Below are positions 14,835-22,352 of a stretch of 28,831 bases of DNA, piece by piece. This stretch comes from Actinomycetes bacterium (lineage in GTDB: Bacteria > Actinomycetota > Actinomycetes > Mycobacteriales > Mycobacteriaceae), in contig JAEXZY010000065.1 of assembly GCA_023404955.1 (NCBI GenBank), positions 1-28,831 on the forward strand, read 5' to 3'. Position numbers and translations under genes: made by a program. Positions within the stretch are counted from its first letter, which is position 1, and every line of letters starts with the position of its first letter. The notes beneath the pieces are model-generated. The model did no database searches. It had not been told where the DNA came from and was given only the letters and a program-made list of their open reading frames with translations.

Positions 14835-16904
14835 ATGACGCTCCTGCCGTTGAACCTGTTCGTCAGCCACGACGGGAAGTCGCGCCGCCAACACGTCACG
14901 TGCGTGTTCAAGTGTGGCGACGCCTGCTCGAAGCCGGTACCCAACCGCAGTGACAACGAGTACTTCGGCGACATCGCCAAGGCGGTCTCCCGTCGCTCGA
15001 TGCTGCAGGCCGGCGGCGTCGCCGTGCTCGCCGTCGGCGCCGGCTCCGCTCTTGCGGCGTGCTCCTCCCCCACGCAGCCCGCGCCCACCTCCTCGTCAGC
15101 CGCGCCCGCACCCGGACCCGTGCCCGGGCTGAACTTCGCATCGGTCGCACCCAACAGCGAGGACGCCGTCGTCGTCGCCGACGGCTACCGGCACGCCGTC
15201 GTCGTCAGCTGGGGCGATCCGATCCTGCCCGGCGCCCCCGCCTTCGACGTCAACCGGCAGAGCGGTGCGGCGCAGCGTGGCCAGTTCGGCTTCAACAACG
15301 ACTTCGCCGGGTTGCTACCGATTCCCGGCAGGAGTGACCGCTTCCTGCTGGTCACCAATTTCGAGTACGTCACCCCGCAATTCATGTTCCCCGGGTACAA
15401 GCCAGACGCCCCGACGCGTGAGCAGTTCGACGTGGAGATCGCGGCCGTCGGGATGGGCGTCGTCGAGGTCGAGCGGACCGCGGACGGGCTGAAACCGGTG
15501 ATGGGCAACTACAACCGGCGCATCACCGCCGACACCCCGTTCACGCTCACCGGGCCCGCCGCCGGGAGCCCCTTCGTCACGACGTCCGCCGATCCCTCGG
15601 GCCGCACCGTCGCCGGCACCTTCGCCAACTGCTCCGGCGGCGTCACCCCGTGGGGCACGGTGCTTTCGGGTGAGGAGAACTTCCACGAGTACTTCGGCGC
15701 GCCCGACGGCGCGCCCAAGCCGGGTCCCGTCGACGCCGACCGGATGGACCGCTACGGCGTCGAGGCCGCACCGACATCATTGAAGTGGGAGACCTTCGAC
15801 CCGCGGTTCGACCTCACGAAGAACCCCAACGAGGTGAATCGGTTCGGCTACGTCGTGGAACTGAACCCGTGGGATGCCGCGTCGACCCCGGTCAAGCACA
15901 CCGCTCTGGGACGGCTCAAGCACGAGGGAGCCACGATCTACGTGACCGGCGACGGCACCGTCGTCGCCTACACCGGCGACGATCAGCGCTTCGACTACAT
16001 GTACAAGTTCGTCTCTGCCAAGAAGGTGCAGCCCGGGACAGATGCGGCGGCGATGGCGCACAACATGTCGATCCTCGACGAGGGCACGCTGTATGTCGCC
16101 AAGCTCTCCAGCGACATCCCGCCTGCCCAGATCGACGGCTCGGGCACGCTGCCGGAGAAGGGTTCGTTTAGCGGGTCCGGTACCTGGCTGCCCCTGCTGC
16201 GCAGCGGCCCCGGCGGTCAGGCGCAGTCGCTGGTCGATGGCATCACCGCCCAGGAGGCGGCGGTGTTCACCCGGATGGCGGCCGACAAGGCCGGCGCCAC
16301 GAAGATGGACCGGCCCGAGGACTTCGAGGCCAACCCGAAGACCGGCAAGGTTTACGTGGCGCTGACCAACAACGATGAACGCGGCGCACCCGGCGAGGCC
16401 GCCCCCGACGCCGCCAACCCCCGCAACGACAACAAGAGCGGGCAAGTCCTCGAGATCACCGACAACCATGCCGGCACCGACTTCAGCTGGGAACTGCTGC
16501 TGGTCTGCGGCGACCCGGCGGCCGCGGACACCTACTTCGCGGGCTTCGACAAGAGCAAGGTCAGCCCGATCTCCTGCCCCGACAACCTCGCCTTCGACAG
16601 CCACGGCAACCTGTGGATCTCGACCGACGGCAACGCCCTGGACTCCAACGACGGACTGTTCGCCGTCGCACTCGACGGGCCCAATCGTGGTGAGGTGAAA
16701 CAGTTCCTGACTGTTCCGATCGGCGCGGAGACCTGCGGGCCCGTCGTCACCGACACCCTCGTCACCGTGTGTGTGCAGCATCCCGGCGAGAACGACGACA
16801 ACAGCATCGACGATCCGCAGTCGCGCTGGCCGGAGGGCGGCAACGGGACCGCGCGGCCGTCGGTGGTGGCGGTGTGGAGGGACCACGGCCAGATCGGCGT
16901 CTGA
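14835..16904 (+). CDS. phoX: PhoX-family alkaline phosphatase (DUF839), Tat-exported, probable lipoprotein
   Basis: 689-aa PhoX/DUF839 protein. PhoX enzymes are Tat-exported, Ca/Fe-dependent phosphomonoesterases that release phosphate outside the cell. The N terminus has a cysteine-containing segment (Cys23, Cys27, Cys31) before the Tat motif SRRSMLQ (52-58), a hydrophobic stretch (59-72) and LAAC (73-76), which fits a lipobox; the mature protein may thus be lipid-anchored at Cys76. The beta-propeller body has the PhoX hallmarks NCSGGVTPWGTVLSGEENF (about 262-280) and repeated metal-binding acidic segments (for example EDFEANPKTGKVYVALTNN and CPDNLAFDSHGNLWISTDG). GAGGGA lies four bases before the ATG. 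A Pho-box-like repeat sits upstream. Substrate specificity was not tested; other DUF839 proteins exist that are not phosphatases. Confidence 0.9.
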   Translation: MTLLPLNLFVSHDGKSRRQHVTCVFKCGDACSKPVPNRSDNEYFGDIAKAVSRRSMLQAGGVAVLAVGAGSALAACSSPTQPAPTSSSAAPAPGPVPGLNFASVAPNSEDAVVVADGYRHAVVVSWGDPILPGAPAFDVNRQSGAAQRGQFGFNNDFAGLLPIPGRSDRFLLVTNFEYVTPQFMFPGYKPDAPTREQFDVEIAAVGMGVVEVERTADGLKPVMGNYNRRITADTPFTLTGPAAGSPFVTTSADPSGRTVAGTFANCSGGVTPWGTVLSGEENFHEYFGAPDGAPKPGPVDADRMDRYGVEAAPTSLKWETFDPRFDLTKNPNEVNRFGYVVELNPWDAASTPVKHTALGRLKHEGATIYVTGDGTVVAYTGDDQRFDYMYKFVSAKKVQPGTDAAAMAHNMSILDEGTLYVAKLSSDIPPAQIDGSGTLPEKGSFSGSGTWLPLLRSGPGGQAQSLVDGITAQEAAVFTRMAADKAGATKMDRPEDFEANPKTGKVYVALTNNDERGAPGEAAPDAANPRNDNKSGQVLEITDNHAGTDFSWELLLVCGDPAAADTYFAGFDKSKVSPISCPDNLAFDSHGNLWISTDGNALDSNDGLFAVALDGPNRGEVKQFLTVPIGAETCGPVVTDTLVTVCVQHPGENDDNSIDDPQSRWPEGGNGTARPSVVAVWRDHGQIGV

Positions 16905-16910
16905 TATCTG

Positions 16911-16941
16911 CCCGCGAGCAGGGGGCACCTCCCGCGAGCAG
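16911..16941 (+). repeat. Direct repeat CCCGCGAGCAG, two copies
   Basis: CCCGCGAGCAG occurs at 16911-16921 and again at 16931-16941, 20 bases apart, just after the phoX stop. The second copy is the left end of the large palindrome that follows. It looks like part of an intergenic repeat family rather than coding sequence. Confidence 0.6.
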
Positions 16942-16993
16942 TCGCGAACTCGAGTGATTCAGGCCCAGAACACTCGAGTTTGCGTCTGCTCGC
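16934..16993. repeat. 60-bp intergenic palindrome
   Basis: Arms are GCGAGCAG-TCGCG-AACTCGAGTG (16934-16956) and CACTCGAGTT-TGCGT-CTGCTCGC (16971-16993) around a 14-nt centre. The outer 8 and inner 10 bp match perfectly and the middle 5 bp match at three positions. As RNA it would fold into a long hairpin between phoX and the oxidoreductase gene. It ends seven bases before the -10 of the next gene, so it could act as a terminator for phoX, cover the -35 region of the downstream promoter, or be a copy of a dispersed mycobacterial repeat. Confidence 0.75.
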
Positions 16994-17000
16994 CGGGGGC

Positions 17001-17006
17001 TACTGT
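17001..17006 (+). promoter_or_regulatory. -10 element for leaderless oxidoreductase gene
   Basis: TACTGT is followed by six bases and then the ATG at 17013; no ribosome site is present. The -35 position would fall inside the right arm of the 60-bp palindrome. Confidence 0.55.
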
Positions 17007-17012
17007 GCTGGA

Positions 17013-17807
17013 ATGACCAGCCGTCCCGTGCGCATCGGCGTGCAATTGCAACCCCAGCATTCGACCGAGTACCGCCACATCCGCGACGCCGTGCGCCGCT
17101 GCGAAGACATGGGCGTCGACATCGCCTTCAACTGGGACCACTTCTTCCCGCTGTACGGCGACCCCGACGGCGCACACTACGAATGCTGGACCATGCTCGC
17201 TGCGTGGGCGGAGCAGACCTCACGCATCGAATTCGGTGCCCTGGTGACGTGCAACTCCTACCGGAACCCCGAACTGCTGGCCGACATGGCCCGCACCGTC
17301 GACCACATCTCCGACGGCCGGCTCATCCTCGGTATCGGATCCGGTTGGAAAGAAAAGGATTACGACGAGTACGGCTATGACTTCGGCACCGCGGGAAGCC
17401 GGCTCGACGACCTGGCCGCCGCGATGCCCCGCATCACGTCGCGGCTGGCGAAACTGAACCCGGCGCCGACGCGTGACATCCCGATCCTGATCGGCGGGCA
17501 GGGAGAGAAGAAGACCCTGCGGCTGGTCGCCGAGTACGCCGACATCTGGCACGGCTTCACCGACGCCGACACCTATCCCCGCAAAGCCGAGGTGCTCGAC
17601 GGCCACTGCGCCGACGTCGGACGTGACCCCTCGGCGATCGAGCGCTCCTCCGGCGTCCCCGAGGGCAGCGAGGACGCGATGCTCGCCGGAGCCGACGCGC
17701 TCGTCGGCCTCGGCGTCACGCTACTGACGATCGGCGTCAACGGCCCCGACTACGACCTCACGAAAGCCGAGGCACTGTGCCGGTGGCGCGATCGGCGCGA
17801 CGGCTGA
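17013..17807 (+). CDS. LLM-class F420-dependent oxidoreductase (Rv0044c type)
   Basis: 264-aa luciferase-like monooxygenase-fold protein, the length I recall for Rv0044c. It opens with RIGVQLQPQHSTEY, the usual first strand. It contains IAFNWDHFFPLYGDPDG, a T-C-N-S-Y-R-NP segment after strand 4, and RTVDHISDGRLILGIGSGW, the most conserved LLM/F420 block (about 97-115). The C-terminal DIPILIGGQGEKKTLRLVAEYADIW matches the cofactor-binding region. Mycobacterial members commonly use F420H2; the substrate is unknown. The frame extends 11 codons upstream into the palindrome, but the ATG at 17013 fits a leaderless start and gives the family length. It is probably transcribed alone or with the ABC genes 94 bases downstream. 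Confidence 0.9.
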   Translation: MTSRPVRIGVQLQPQHSTEYRHIRDAVRRCEDMGVDIAFNWDHFFPLYGDPDGAHYECWTMLAAWAEQTSRIEFGALVTCNSYRNPELLADMARTVDHISDGRLILGIGSGWKEKDYDEYGYDFGTAGSRLDDLAAAMPRITSRLAKLNPAPTRDIPILIGGQGEKKTLRLVAEYADIWHGFTDADTYPRKAEVLDGHCADVGRDPSAIERSSGVPEGSEDAMLAGADALVGLGVTLLTIGVNGPDYDLTKAEALCRWRDRRDG

Positions 17808-17888
17808 CGAGCCGCGTTCGCAAACCCGTACGGCAGACTGGTTCAGCTCCGGATGAGCCGAAACTTCCGGCCGCACGGTGCTGCCCAC

Positions 17889-17894
17889 TACGTT
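17889..17894 (+). promoter_or_regulatory. -10 element for ABC transporter operon
   Basis: TACGTT lies seven bases before the ATG at 17902 with no ribosome site between, again a leaderless layout. It also argues against the upstream in-frame GTG at 17878. Confidence 0.5.
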
Positions 17895-17901
17895 GCTTGA
17901 G

Positions 17902-19701
17902 ATGAGCAGCAAGCGAGTGTCCGGAGCGATCGTGAAATGGTTCGCGATGCTGTGGGTGGCCGGGTTACTGGCGGCGATTGGCCTGGCGGCTCCGGCGGGC
18001 GCCCAGAACGACCAGTGCGCGCCCCCCGGCGAGCAGAGCGCCAGCGCGCTGCCGACCAACCTCTCCGCGGCGGCGGCAGGTCCCGGTGAGGACAAGTACA
18101 CGACACCCGGTGTGAAGCCGCTGCAGGACATCGACGTCAACGCCCTCGGGCTCTCACGTCCCGGCACCTTGACCGTCGGCACCCTGTCCGACGCGCCGCC
18201 GAGCATCTGTATCGACTCTGCAGGGCAGTTCACCGGCTACGACAACGAACTGCTGCGGGCCATCGCGGAGAAGCTCGGCCTGCGGATCGAGTTCGTCGGC
18301 ACCGAGTTCTCCGGTCTGCTCGCCCAGGTGGCCTCCCGACGCTTCGACGTCGGGTCATCATCGATCACCACCACCGACGCACGCCGGCAGACCGTCGGTT
18401 TCACCAACGGCTACGACTTCGGCTACTTCTCGCTCGTCGTGCCGCAAGGGTCCTCGATCACCGGCTTCGACAAGCTGGCCGAAGGACAGCGCATCGGCGT
18501 CGTGCAGGGCACGGTGCAGGAGTCCTACGTCATCGACACCCTGAAGCTGCAGCCGGTCAAATTCCCCGATTACAACACCGTCTACGCCAGCCTGAAGACC
18601 CGACAGATCGACGCGTGGGTCGCCCCGTCGCAGCAGGCGCAGGGCACCGTTCAGCCGGGTGATCCCGCCGAGATCATCGAAAACACCTTCAGCCTGGACA
18701 ATTTCGTCGCCTGGGCGGTCGCCAAGGACAACCAGCCGCTGATCGACGCGCTCAACACGGGACTCGACGCGATCATCGCCGACGGAACCTGGTCACGGCT
18801 GTACTCCGACTGGGTGCCCCGAGCCCTGCCGCCGGGTTGGAAACCCGGATCGAAGGCCGCGCCGCCGCCACAGCTGCCCGACTTCACCGCAATCGCCGCG
18901 CAGAACCAGTCGACCGCCGCACCCACGGCGCCCGTCGCACCCAAATCGACGCTGTCCCAACTCAAGGACTCGTTTCTGGACTGGAACCTGTACCGCCAGG
19001 CCATCCCTGATCTGTTCACGACCGGGCTGCCCAACACGTTGATCCTGACGTTCGCGGCGAGCGTGATCGGTCTGGTCCTCGGCATGGTGCTGGCCGTGGC
19101 CGGCATCTCGACATCACGCTGGCTGCGGTGGCCGGCACGGATCTACACCGACATCTTCCGCGGACTCCCCGAGGTCGTGATCATCCTGCTGATCGGGCTG
19201 GGCATCGGCCCCGTCGTCGGGCATCTCACCGGGAACAACCCGTACCCGCTGGGCATCGCGGCACTCGGGTTGATGGCCGCCGCCTACGTCGGCGAGATCT
19301 TCCGCTCCGGCATCCAGAGCGTCGACCCCGGGCAGCTGGAGGCCTCCCGCGCGCTGGGCTTCAGCTACGCCACCTCGATGCGTCTGGTGGTGATCCCCCA
19401 GGGTGTGCGGCGGGTGTTGCCCGCCCTGATGAACCAATTCATCTCGCTGCTGAAGGCGTCCTCGCTGGTGTACTTCCTCGGCCTGATCGCCAACCAGCGC
19501 GAGCTGTTCCAGGTCGGGCGAGACCTCAACGCGCAGACCGGTAATCTCTCGCCGCTCGTCGCCGCCGGACTCTTCTATCTGGCGTTGACGATCCCGCTCA
19601 CCCACCTGGTCAACTTCATCGACGCGCGCCTGCGCCGCGGGCGCAGGCCCGACGAAGAAGAGGACCCGTTACTCACGTCGACTGCCCAGGAGATGAACTG
19701 A
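17902..19701 (+). CDS. Amino-acid ABC transporter: fused substrate-binding protein and permease
   Basis: 599-aa fusion for uptake of a polar amino acid, probably glutamine/glutamate-type. A signal/anchor segment (about 8-33, cleavage possible after AGAQ) precedes an SBP_bac_3 domain (about 85-305: TLTVGTLSDAPPSIC, GYDNELLRAIAEKLGL, FDVGSSSITTTDARRQ, IGVVQGTVQESYV). A Pro-rich linker (about 310-350) leads to a HisM/GlnP-type permease (about 365-580) with the EAA loop EASRALGFSYATSMRLVVIPQ-like motif where ATPase contacts occur. I chose the ATG at 17902 on promoter spacing; an in-frame GTG lies 8 codons upstream. The ATPase gene follows with a TGATG overlap. The bound amino acid cannot be read from the sequence. 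Confidence 0.92.
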   Translation: MSSKRVSGAIVKWFAMLWVAGLLAAIGLAAPAGAQNDQCAPPGEQSASALPTNLSAAAAGPGEDKYTTPGVKPLQDIDVNALGLSRPGTLTVGTLSDAPPSICIDSAGQFTGYDNELLRAIAEKLGLRIEFVGTEFSGLLAQVASRRFDVGSSSITTTDARRQTVGFTNGYDFGYFSLVVPQGSSITGFDKLAEGQRIGVVQGTVQESYVIDTLKLQPVKFPDYNTVYASLKTRQIDAWVAPSQQAQGTVQPGDPAEIIENTFSLDNFVAWAVAKDNQPLIDALNTGLDAIIADGTWSRLYSDWVPRALPPGWKPGSKAAPPPQLPDFTAIAAQNQSTAAPTAPVAPKSTLSQLKDSFLDWNLYRQAIPDLFTTGLPNTLILTFAASVIGLVLGMVLAVAGISTSRWLRWPARIYTDIFRGLPEVVIILLIGLGIGPVVGHLTGNNPYPLGIAALGLMAAAYVGEIFRSGIQSVDPGQLEASRALGFSYATSMRLVVIPQGVRRVLPALMNQFISLLKASSLVYFLGLIANQRELFQVGRDLNAQTGNLSPLVAAGLFYLALTIPLTHLVNFIDARLRRGRRPDEEEDPLLTSTAQEMN

Positions 19702-20447
19702 TGGCGACCGCTACCGGACCAGAGCCGGTGTCGTTGGCCGCCACCGGCCTGCACCTCTCCTTCGGACCCAACGCGGTGCTTCGCGGCGTCGACCTCGACG
19801 TCACCGCGGGCACGTCCACGGCCGTCATCGGGCCGTCGGGCTCGGGCAAGTCCACCCTGCTGCGCACCCTCAACCGTCTCTACGAGCCCGATCAGGGTGA
19901 CATCCTGCTCGACGGGCGATCCGTGCTGCGTGACGATCCCGATCAGCTGCGCCAACGAATCGGCATGGTGTTCCAGCAGTTTCAGCTGTTCCCCCACAAG
20001 ACGGTGTTGGACAACGTGACATTGGCCCCGCGACGGCTGAAAGGCCTCGACGCCGATGCCGCGCGCGACCTCGGGCTGGCGCAGTTCGACCGGGTCGGGC
20101 TGCGGCACAAGGCCGAGGTGCGGCCGTCGACGCTGTCGGGTGGTCAGCAGCAGCGCGTCGCGATCGCCCGCGCGCTGGCGATGTCACCGCAGGTGATGTT
20201 CTTCGACGAGGCGACCTCGGCTCTGGACCCGGAACTGGTGAAAGGCGTGCTGTCACTCATCGCCGAACTCGGCGCCGACGGGATGACGATGGTGATCGTC
20301 ACCCACGAGATGGACTTCGCGCGATCCTTCGCCGACACCGTCGTGTTCATGGATCGTGGCCGTGTGGTGGAGACCGGACCGCCGGAACAGATCTTCGAGA
20401 AGGCGGAAACGGAGCGGTTGCAGCGGTTCCTCTCTCAGGTGCTGTGA
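19701..20447 (+). CDS. Amino-acid ABC transporter ATP-binding protein (GlnQ type)
   Basis: 248-aa ATPase of the polar-amino-acid uptake (PAAT/GlnQ) class. Walker A is GPSGSGKST (44-52), the Q-loop glutamine is Gln92 (MVFQQFQLFPHKTV), the signature is LSGGQQQR (145-152), Walker B is VMFFDE (165-170) with catalytic Glu170, and the H-loop is His202 in VIVTHEMDFAR. All catalytic motifs are intact. Its ATG overlaps the stop of the fused SBP-permease by one base (TGATG), so translation is coupled and the two proteins form one complete importer, two copies of each at the membrane. No further transporter gene is needed. MarR follows 66 bases downstream. Confidence 0.96.
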   Translation: MATATGPEPVSLAATGLHLSFGPNAVLRGVDLDVTAGTSTAVIGPSGSGKSTLLRTLNRLYEPDQGDILLDGRSVLRDDPDQLRQRIGMVFQQFQLFPHKTVLDNVTLAPRRLKGLDADAARDLGLAQFDRVGLRHKAEVRPSTLSGGQQQRVAIARALAMSPQVMFFDEATSALDPELVKGVLSLIAELGADGMTMVIVTHEMDFARSFADTVVFMDRGRVVETGPPEQIFEKAETERLQRFLSQVL

Positions 20448-20499
20448 ACGTATTTGTGGCAAACCGGCTGACCAGGCGTCGCGCCGGCCCGTGACCCGT

Positions 20500-20505
20500 T
20501 AGACT
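20500..20505 (+). promoter_or_regulatory. Candidate -10 for marR
   Basis: TAGACT lies eight bases before the ATG at 20514 and there is no ribosome site, so the message may be leaderless or have a one- to two-base leader. This would give marR its own promoter after the ABC genes. Confidence 0.45.
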
Positions 20506-20513
20506 GCCGAACC

Positions 20514-20954
20514 ATGGTGACCACGGACACGCGGGTCAACGACGTTGCGGGCGATCTGCAGCGTGTGTTGGCCAAACTGATGTCCGTACTCCGCCACACC
20601 GGTAAGACGCCCACCGCCGGCGATCTGACGCTCGCCCAGCTGTCGATCCTGCTGACGCTGCTCGACCGGGGTCCGATGCGCATGACGGAGCTGGCCGCCC
20701 ACGAGCGGGTCCGCACCCCCACCACCACCGTCGCCATCCGGCGGTTGGAGAAGTTGGGCCTGGTGAAGAGGTCCCGGGACCCGTCGGACCTGCGTGCGGT
20801 GCTGGTCGAGATCACCCCGGAGGGACTCGCACAGCACGCGGACGCGCTGGCCTCGCGGCAAGCTCACCTCGCCCAGCTGCTGAGCAAGCTCAGCGAAGAA
20901 GAGCTCACGGCACTGTCGAACGCGTTGGCACCGCTCGAGCGCATCGCCGAATAG
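20514..20954 (+). CDS. MarR-family transcriptional regulator (Rv0042c type)
   Basis: 146-aa winged-helix regulator. Residues about 35-105 form the MarR wHTH: LTLAQLSILLTLLDRGPMRM, TELAAHERVRTPTTTVAIRR (recognition helix), LEKLGLVKRSRDPSDLRAVLVEIT (wing with the D-x-S-D-x-R pattern). N- and C-terminal helices (about 8-30 and 112-145) make the dimer interface. The ligand is unknown. It lies downstream of the amino-acid ABC genes and ends 3 bases from the convergent glucosylglycerate hydrolase. Control of either neighbour is possible but not shown. I see no clear palindrome in the 66-base gap before it. Confidence 0.92.
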   Translation: MVTTDTRVNDVAGDLQRVLAKLMSVLRHTGKTPTAGDLTLAQLSILLTLLDRGPMRMTELAAHERVRTPTTTVAIRRLEKLGLVKRSRDPSDLRAVLVEITPEGLAQHADALASRQAHLAQLLSKLSEEELTALSNALAPLERIAE

Positions 20955-20957
20955 CTT

Positions 20958-22298
20958 TCAGCCCAACCAATCCAGCACCGCCGCGGCGGTCCACGACTGC
21001 TGCATGCTGCCCAACGGCTCCCCGGTGAACGGCTCGTAGTATTCGGCGAACGTTCCGTCGCTGGCCTGGCGCAACCCCTCGCGTCGGAGTGCCGACGATC
21101 GCTCGGCCCACCCGCGCCGGGCGAAGCACCACGAGAACAGCCACGTCACCACCGGCCACACCGGTCCTCGCCAGTACTCCCGGGACCGGAAGTCGCGCGA
21201 CACCGGCGATGTCGACGGGATCAGCGCGTAGGCCATGTCCGGATGCCCGCAGAACCGCGGACCCTCCAACAGCCGGATCAGTGCCCGCTCCCGCTCGTGC
21301 GGCAACCCCCCGCACAGCAGCGGCGCGAACTGCGCCACCGTCTCGGTACCGATCCACCGGTCGGCCCGGACATCGTAATCCCTTGCCGCACCAGTTCTTT
21401 GATCGGTCGTATCGATCACACCCGCGCGGAATCGATCCGCCCACGCATACAAATCCTTGACGTCGGCGTGCGGGCGCTTGTGGTCCTCGCCGATCTCGGC
21501 GAGGACCTGGCACGCCACCGAGAAGATCGCCGAGACGAACACGTCCTCGACCGCGAAACTGACCGTGTTGGCCAGCAGCCGATCGTCGTACCGCACCGAC
21601 TTCATCTCTTCGACCAGCCACAGATAGCGGTCGTACTCCAGATCGCTGGGCCGTTGGCTCGCATCGGTGTTGATCTTGTTGTCTTCGCGTTGATACGGCG
21701 GCACCTCACCGGGAATCACGTTGCCGTACGGGCCATCCCAGCGCGGCGAATTGTCCATGCCGGACTCCCACCCGTGATACACCGTGACGCGGCCGCGCTC
21801 CTTCTGGTCCCGGCACTCCGCGAGCCACCGATGCCACCGCACCAGATCGCCCCACCGGCGATCGAGGAACGCATCGGCGACGGCGCGGGTGGAGCGGCCG
21901 CGACGACGGGCGTGGTCGAGGATGCGCTGCACGGCGATCGCATGCACCGGCGGCTGCGTGATCCCCGAGGTGTGCCTGCCGCGGGGAGCATCGGGCGAGA
22001 GCGCCGACGCAGCCCACCGCGCCGGCCCCGGGAAGTACCCGTCCACCCCGTTGGCGAACACGATGTGCGGGATCATGCCGTTGCGCCACTGCGCCGAGAG
22101 CAGCGTGTCGAGCTCCACCACGGCCCGCTCGACCGACAGCGGCGCCAGCCCGATCGACACGAAGGCGGCGTCCCAGCTCCACATGTGCGGATACAGCAAC
22201 GGCGCCGCCGTGGTCATCGTGCCGAGATCGTTGCCGCGCAACAGGTAGGCCGCGCGGGCGGCGAGTTGTGTCGGGGCAAAGCTCGGATCGTGGGGCAT
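20958..22298 (-). CDS. ggH: Glucosylglycerate hydrolase (GH63-type)
   Basis: 446-aa (alpha/alpha)6-barrel glycoside hydrolase, recalled as near-identical in length and sequence to M. hassiacum GgH, which splits glucosylglycerate (and mannosylglycerate) into sugar and glycerate. The catalytic residues fall at the same numbers: Asp182 in HGWESGMDNSPRWD (general acid) and Glu419 in GTFAEYYEPFTGEP (base). Other family blocks are HMWSWDAAFVSIG, WRNGMIPHIVF, PSTSPVSRDFR and YWRGPVWPV. Glucosylglycerate accumulates under nitrogen limitation, and GgH releases it when nitrogen returns. The start is ATG at 22296-22298; a GGGAGG two bases upstream is too close for a normal ribosome site. The frame runs on to 22712 under the divergent SDR gene but lacks protein-like sequence there. 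Confidence 0.93.
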   Translation of the reverse strand: MPHDPSFAPTQLAARAAYLLRGNDLGTMTTAAPLLYPHMWSWDAAFVSIGLAPLSVERAVVELDTLLSAQWRNGMIPHIVFANGVDGYFPGPARWAASALSPDAPRGRHTSGITQPPVHAIAVQRILDHARRRGRSTRAVADAFLDRRWGDLVRWHRWLAECRDQKERGRVTVYHGWESGMDNSPRWDGPYGNVIPGEVPPYQREDNKINTDASQRPSDLEYDRYLWLVEEMKSVRYDDRLLANTVSFAVEDVFVSAIFSVACQVLAEIGEDHKRPHADVKDLYAWADRFRAGVIDTTDQRTGAARDYDVRADRWIGTETVAQFAPLLCGGLPHERERALIRLLEGPRFCGHPDMAYALIPSTSPVSRDFRSREYWRGPVWPVVTWLFSWCFARRGWAERSSALRREGLRQASDGTFAEYYEPFTGEPLGSMQQSWTAAAVLDWLG

Positions 22299-22340
22299 CG
22301 CCTCCCATGATGCGACGACTTCGCCCGCGGCGCAGGTCGG

Positions 22341-22346
22341 TAGGGT
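22341..22346 (+). promoter_or_regulatory. -10 element for leaderless SDR gene
   Basis: TAGGGT is followed by six bases and then the GTG at 22353. The whole region between ggH and the SDR gene is only 54 bases, so the two divergent promoters must overlap or abut. Confidence 0.55.
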
Positions 22347-22352
22347 GCTAAT

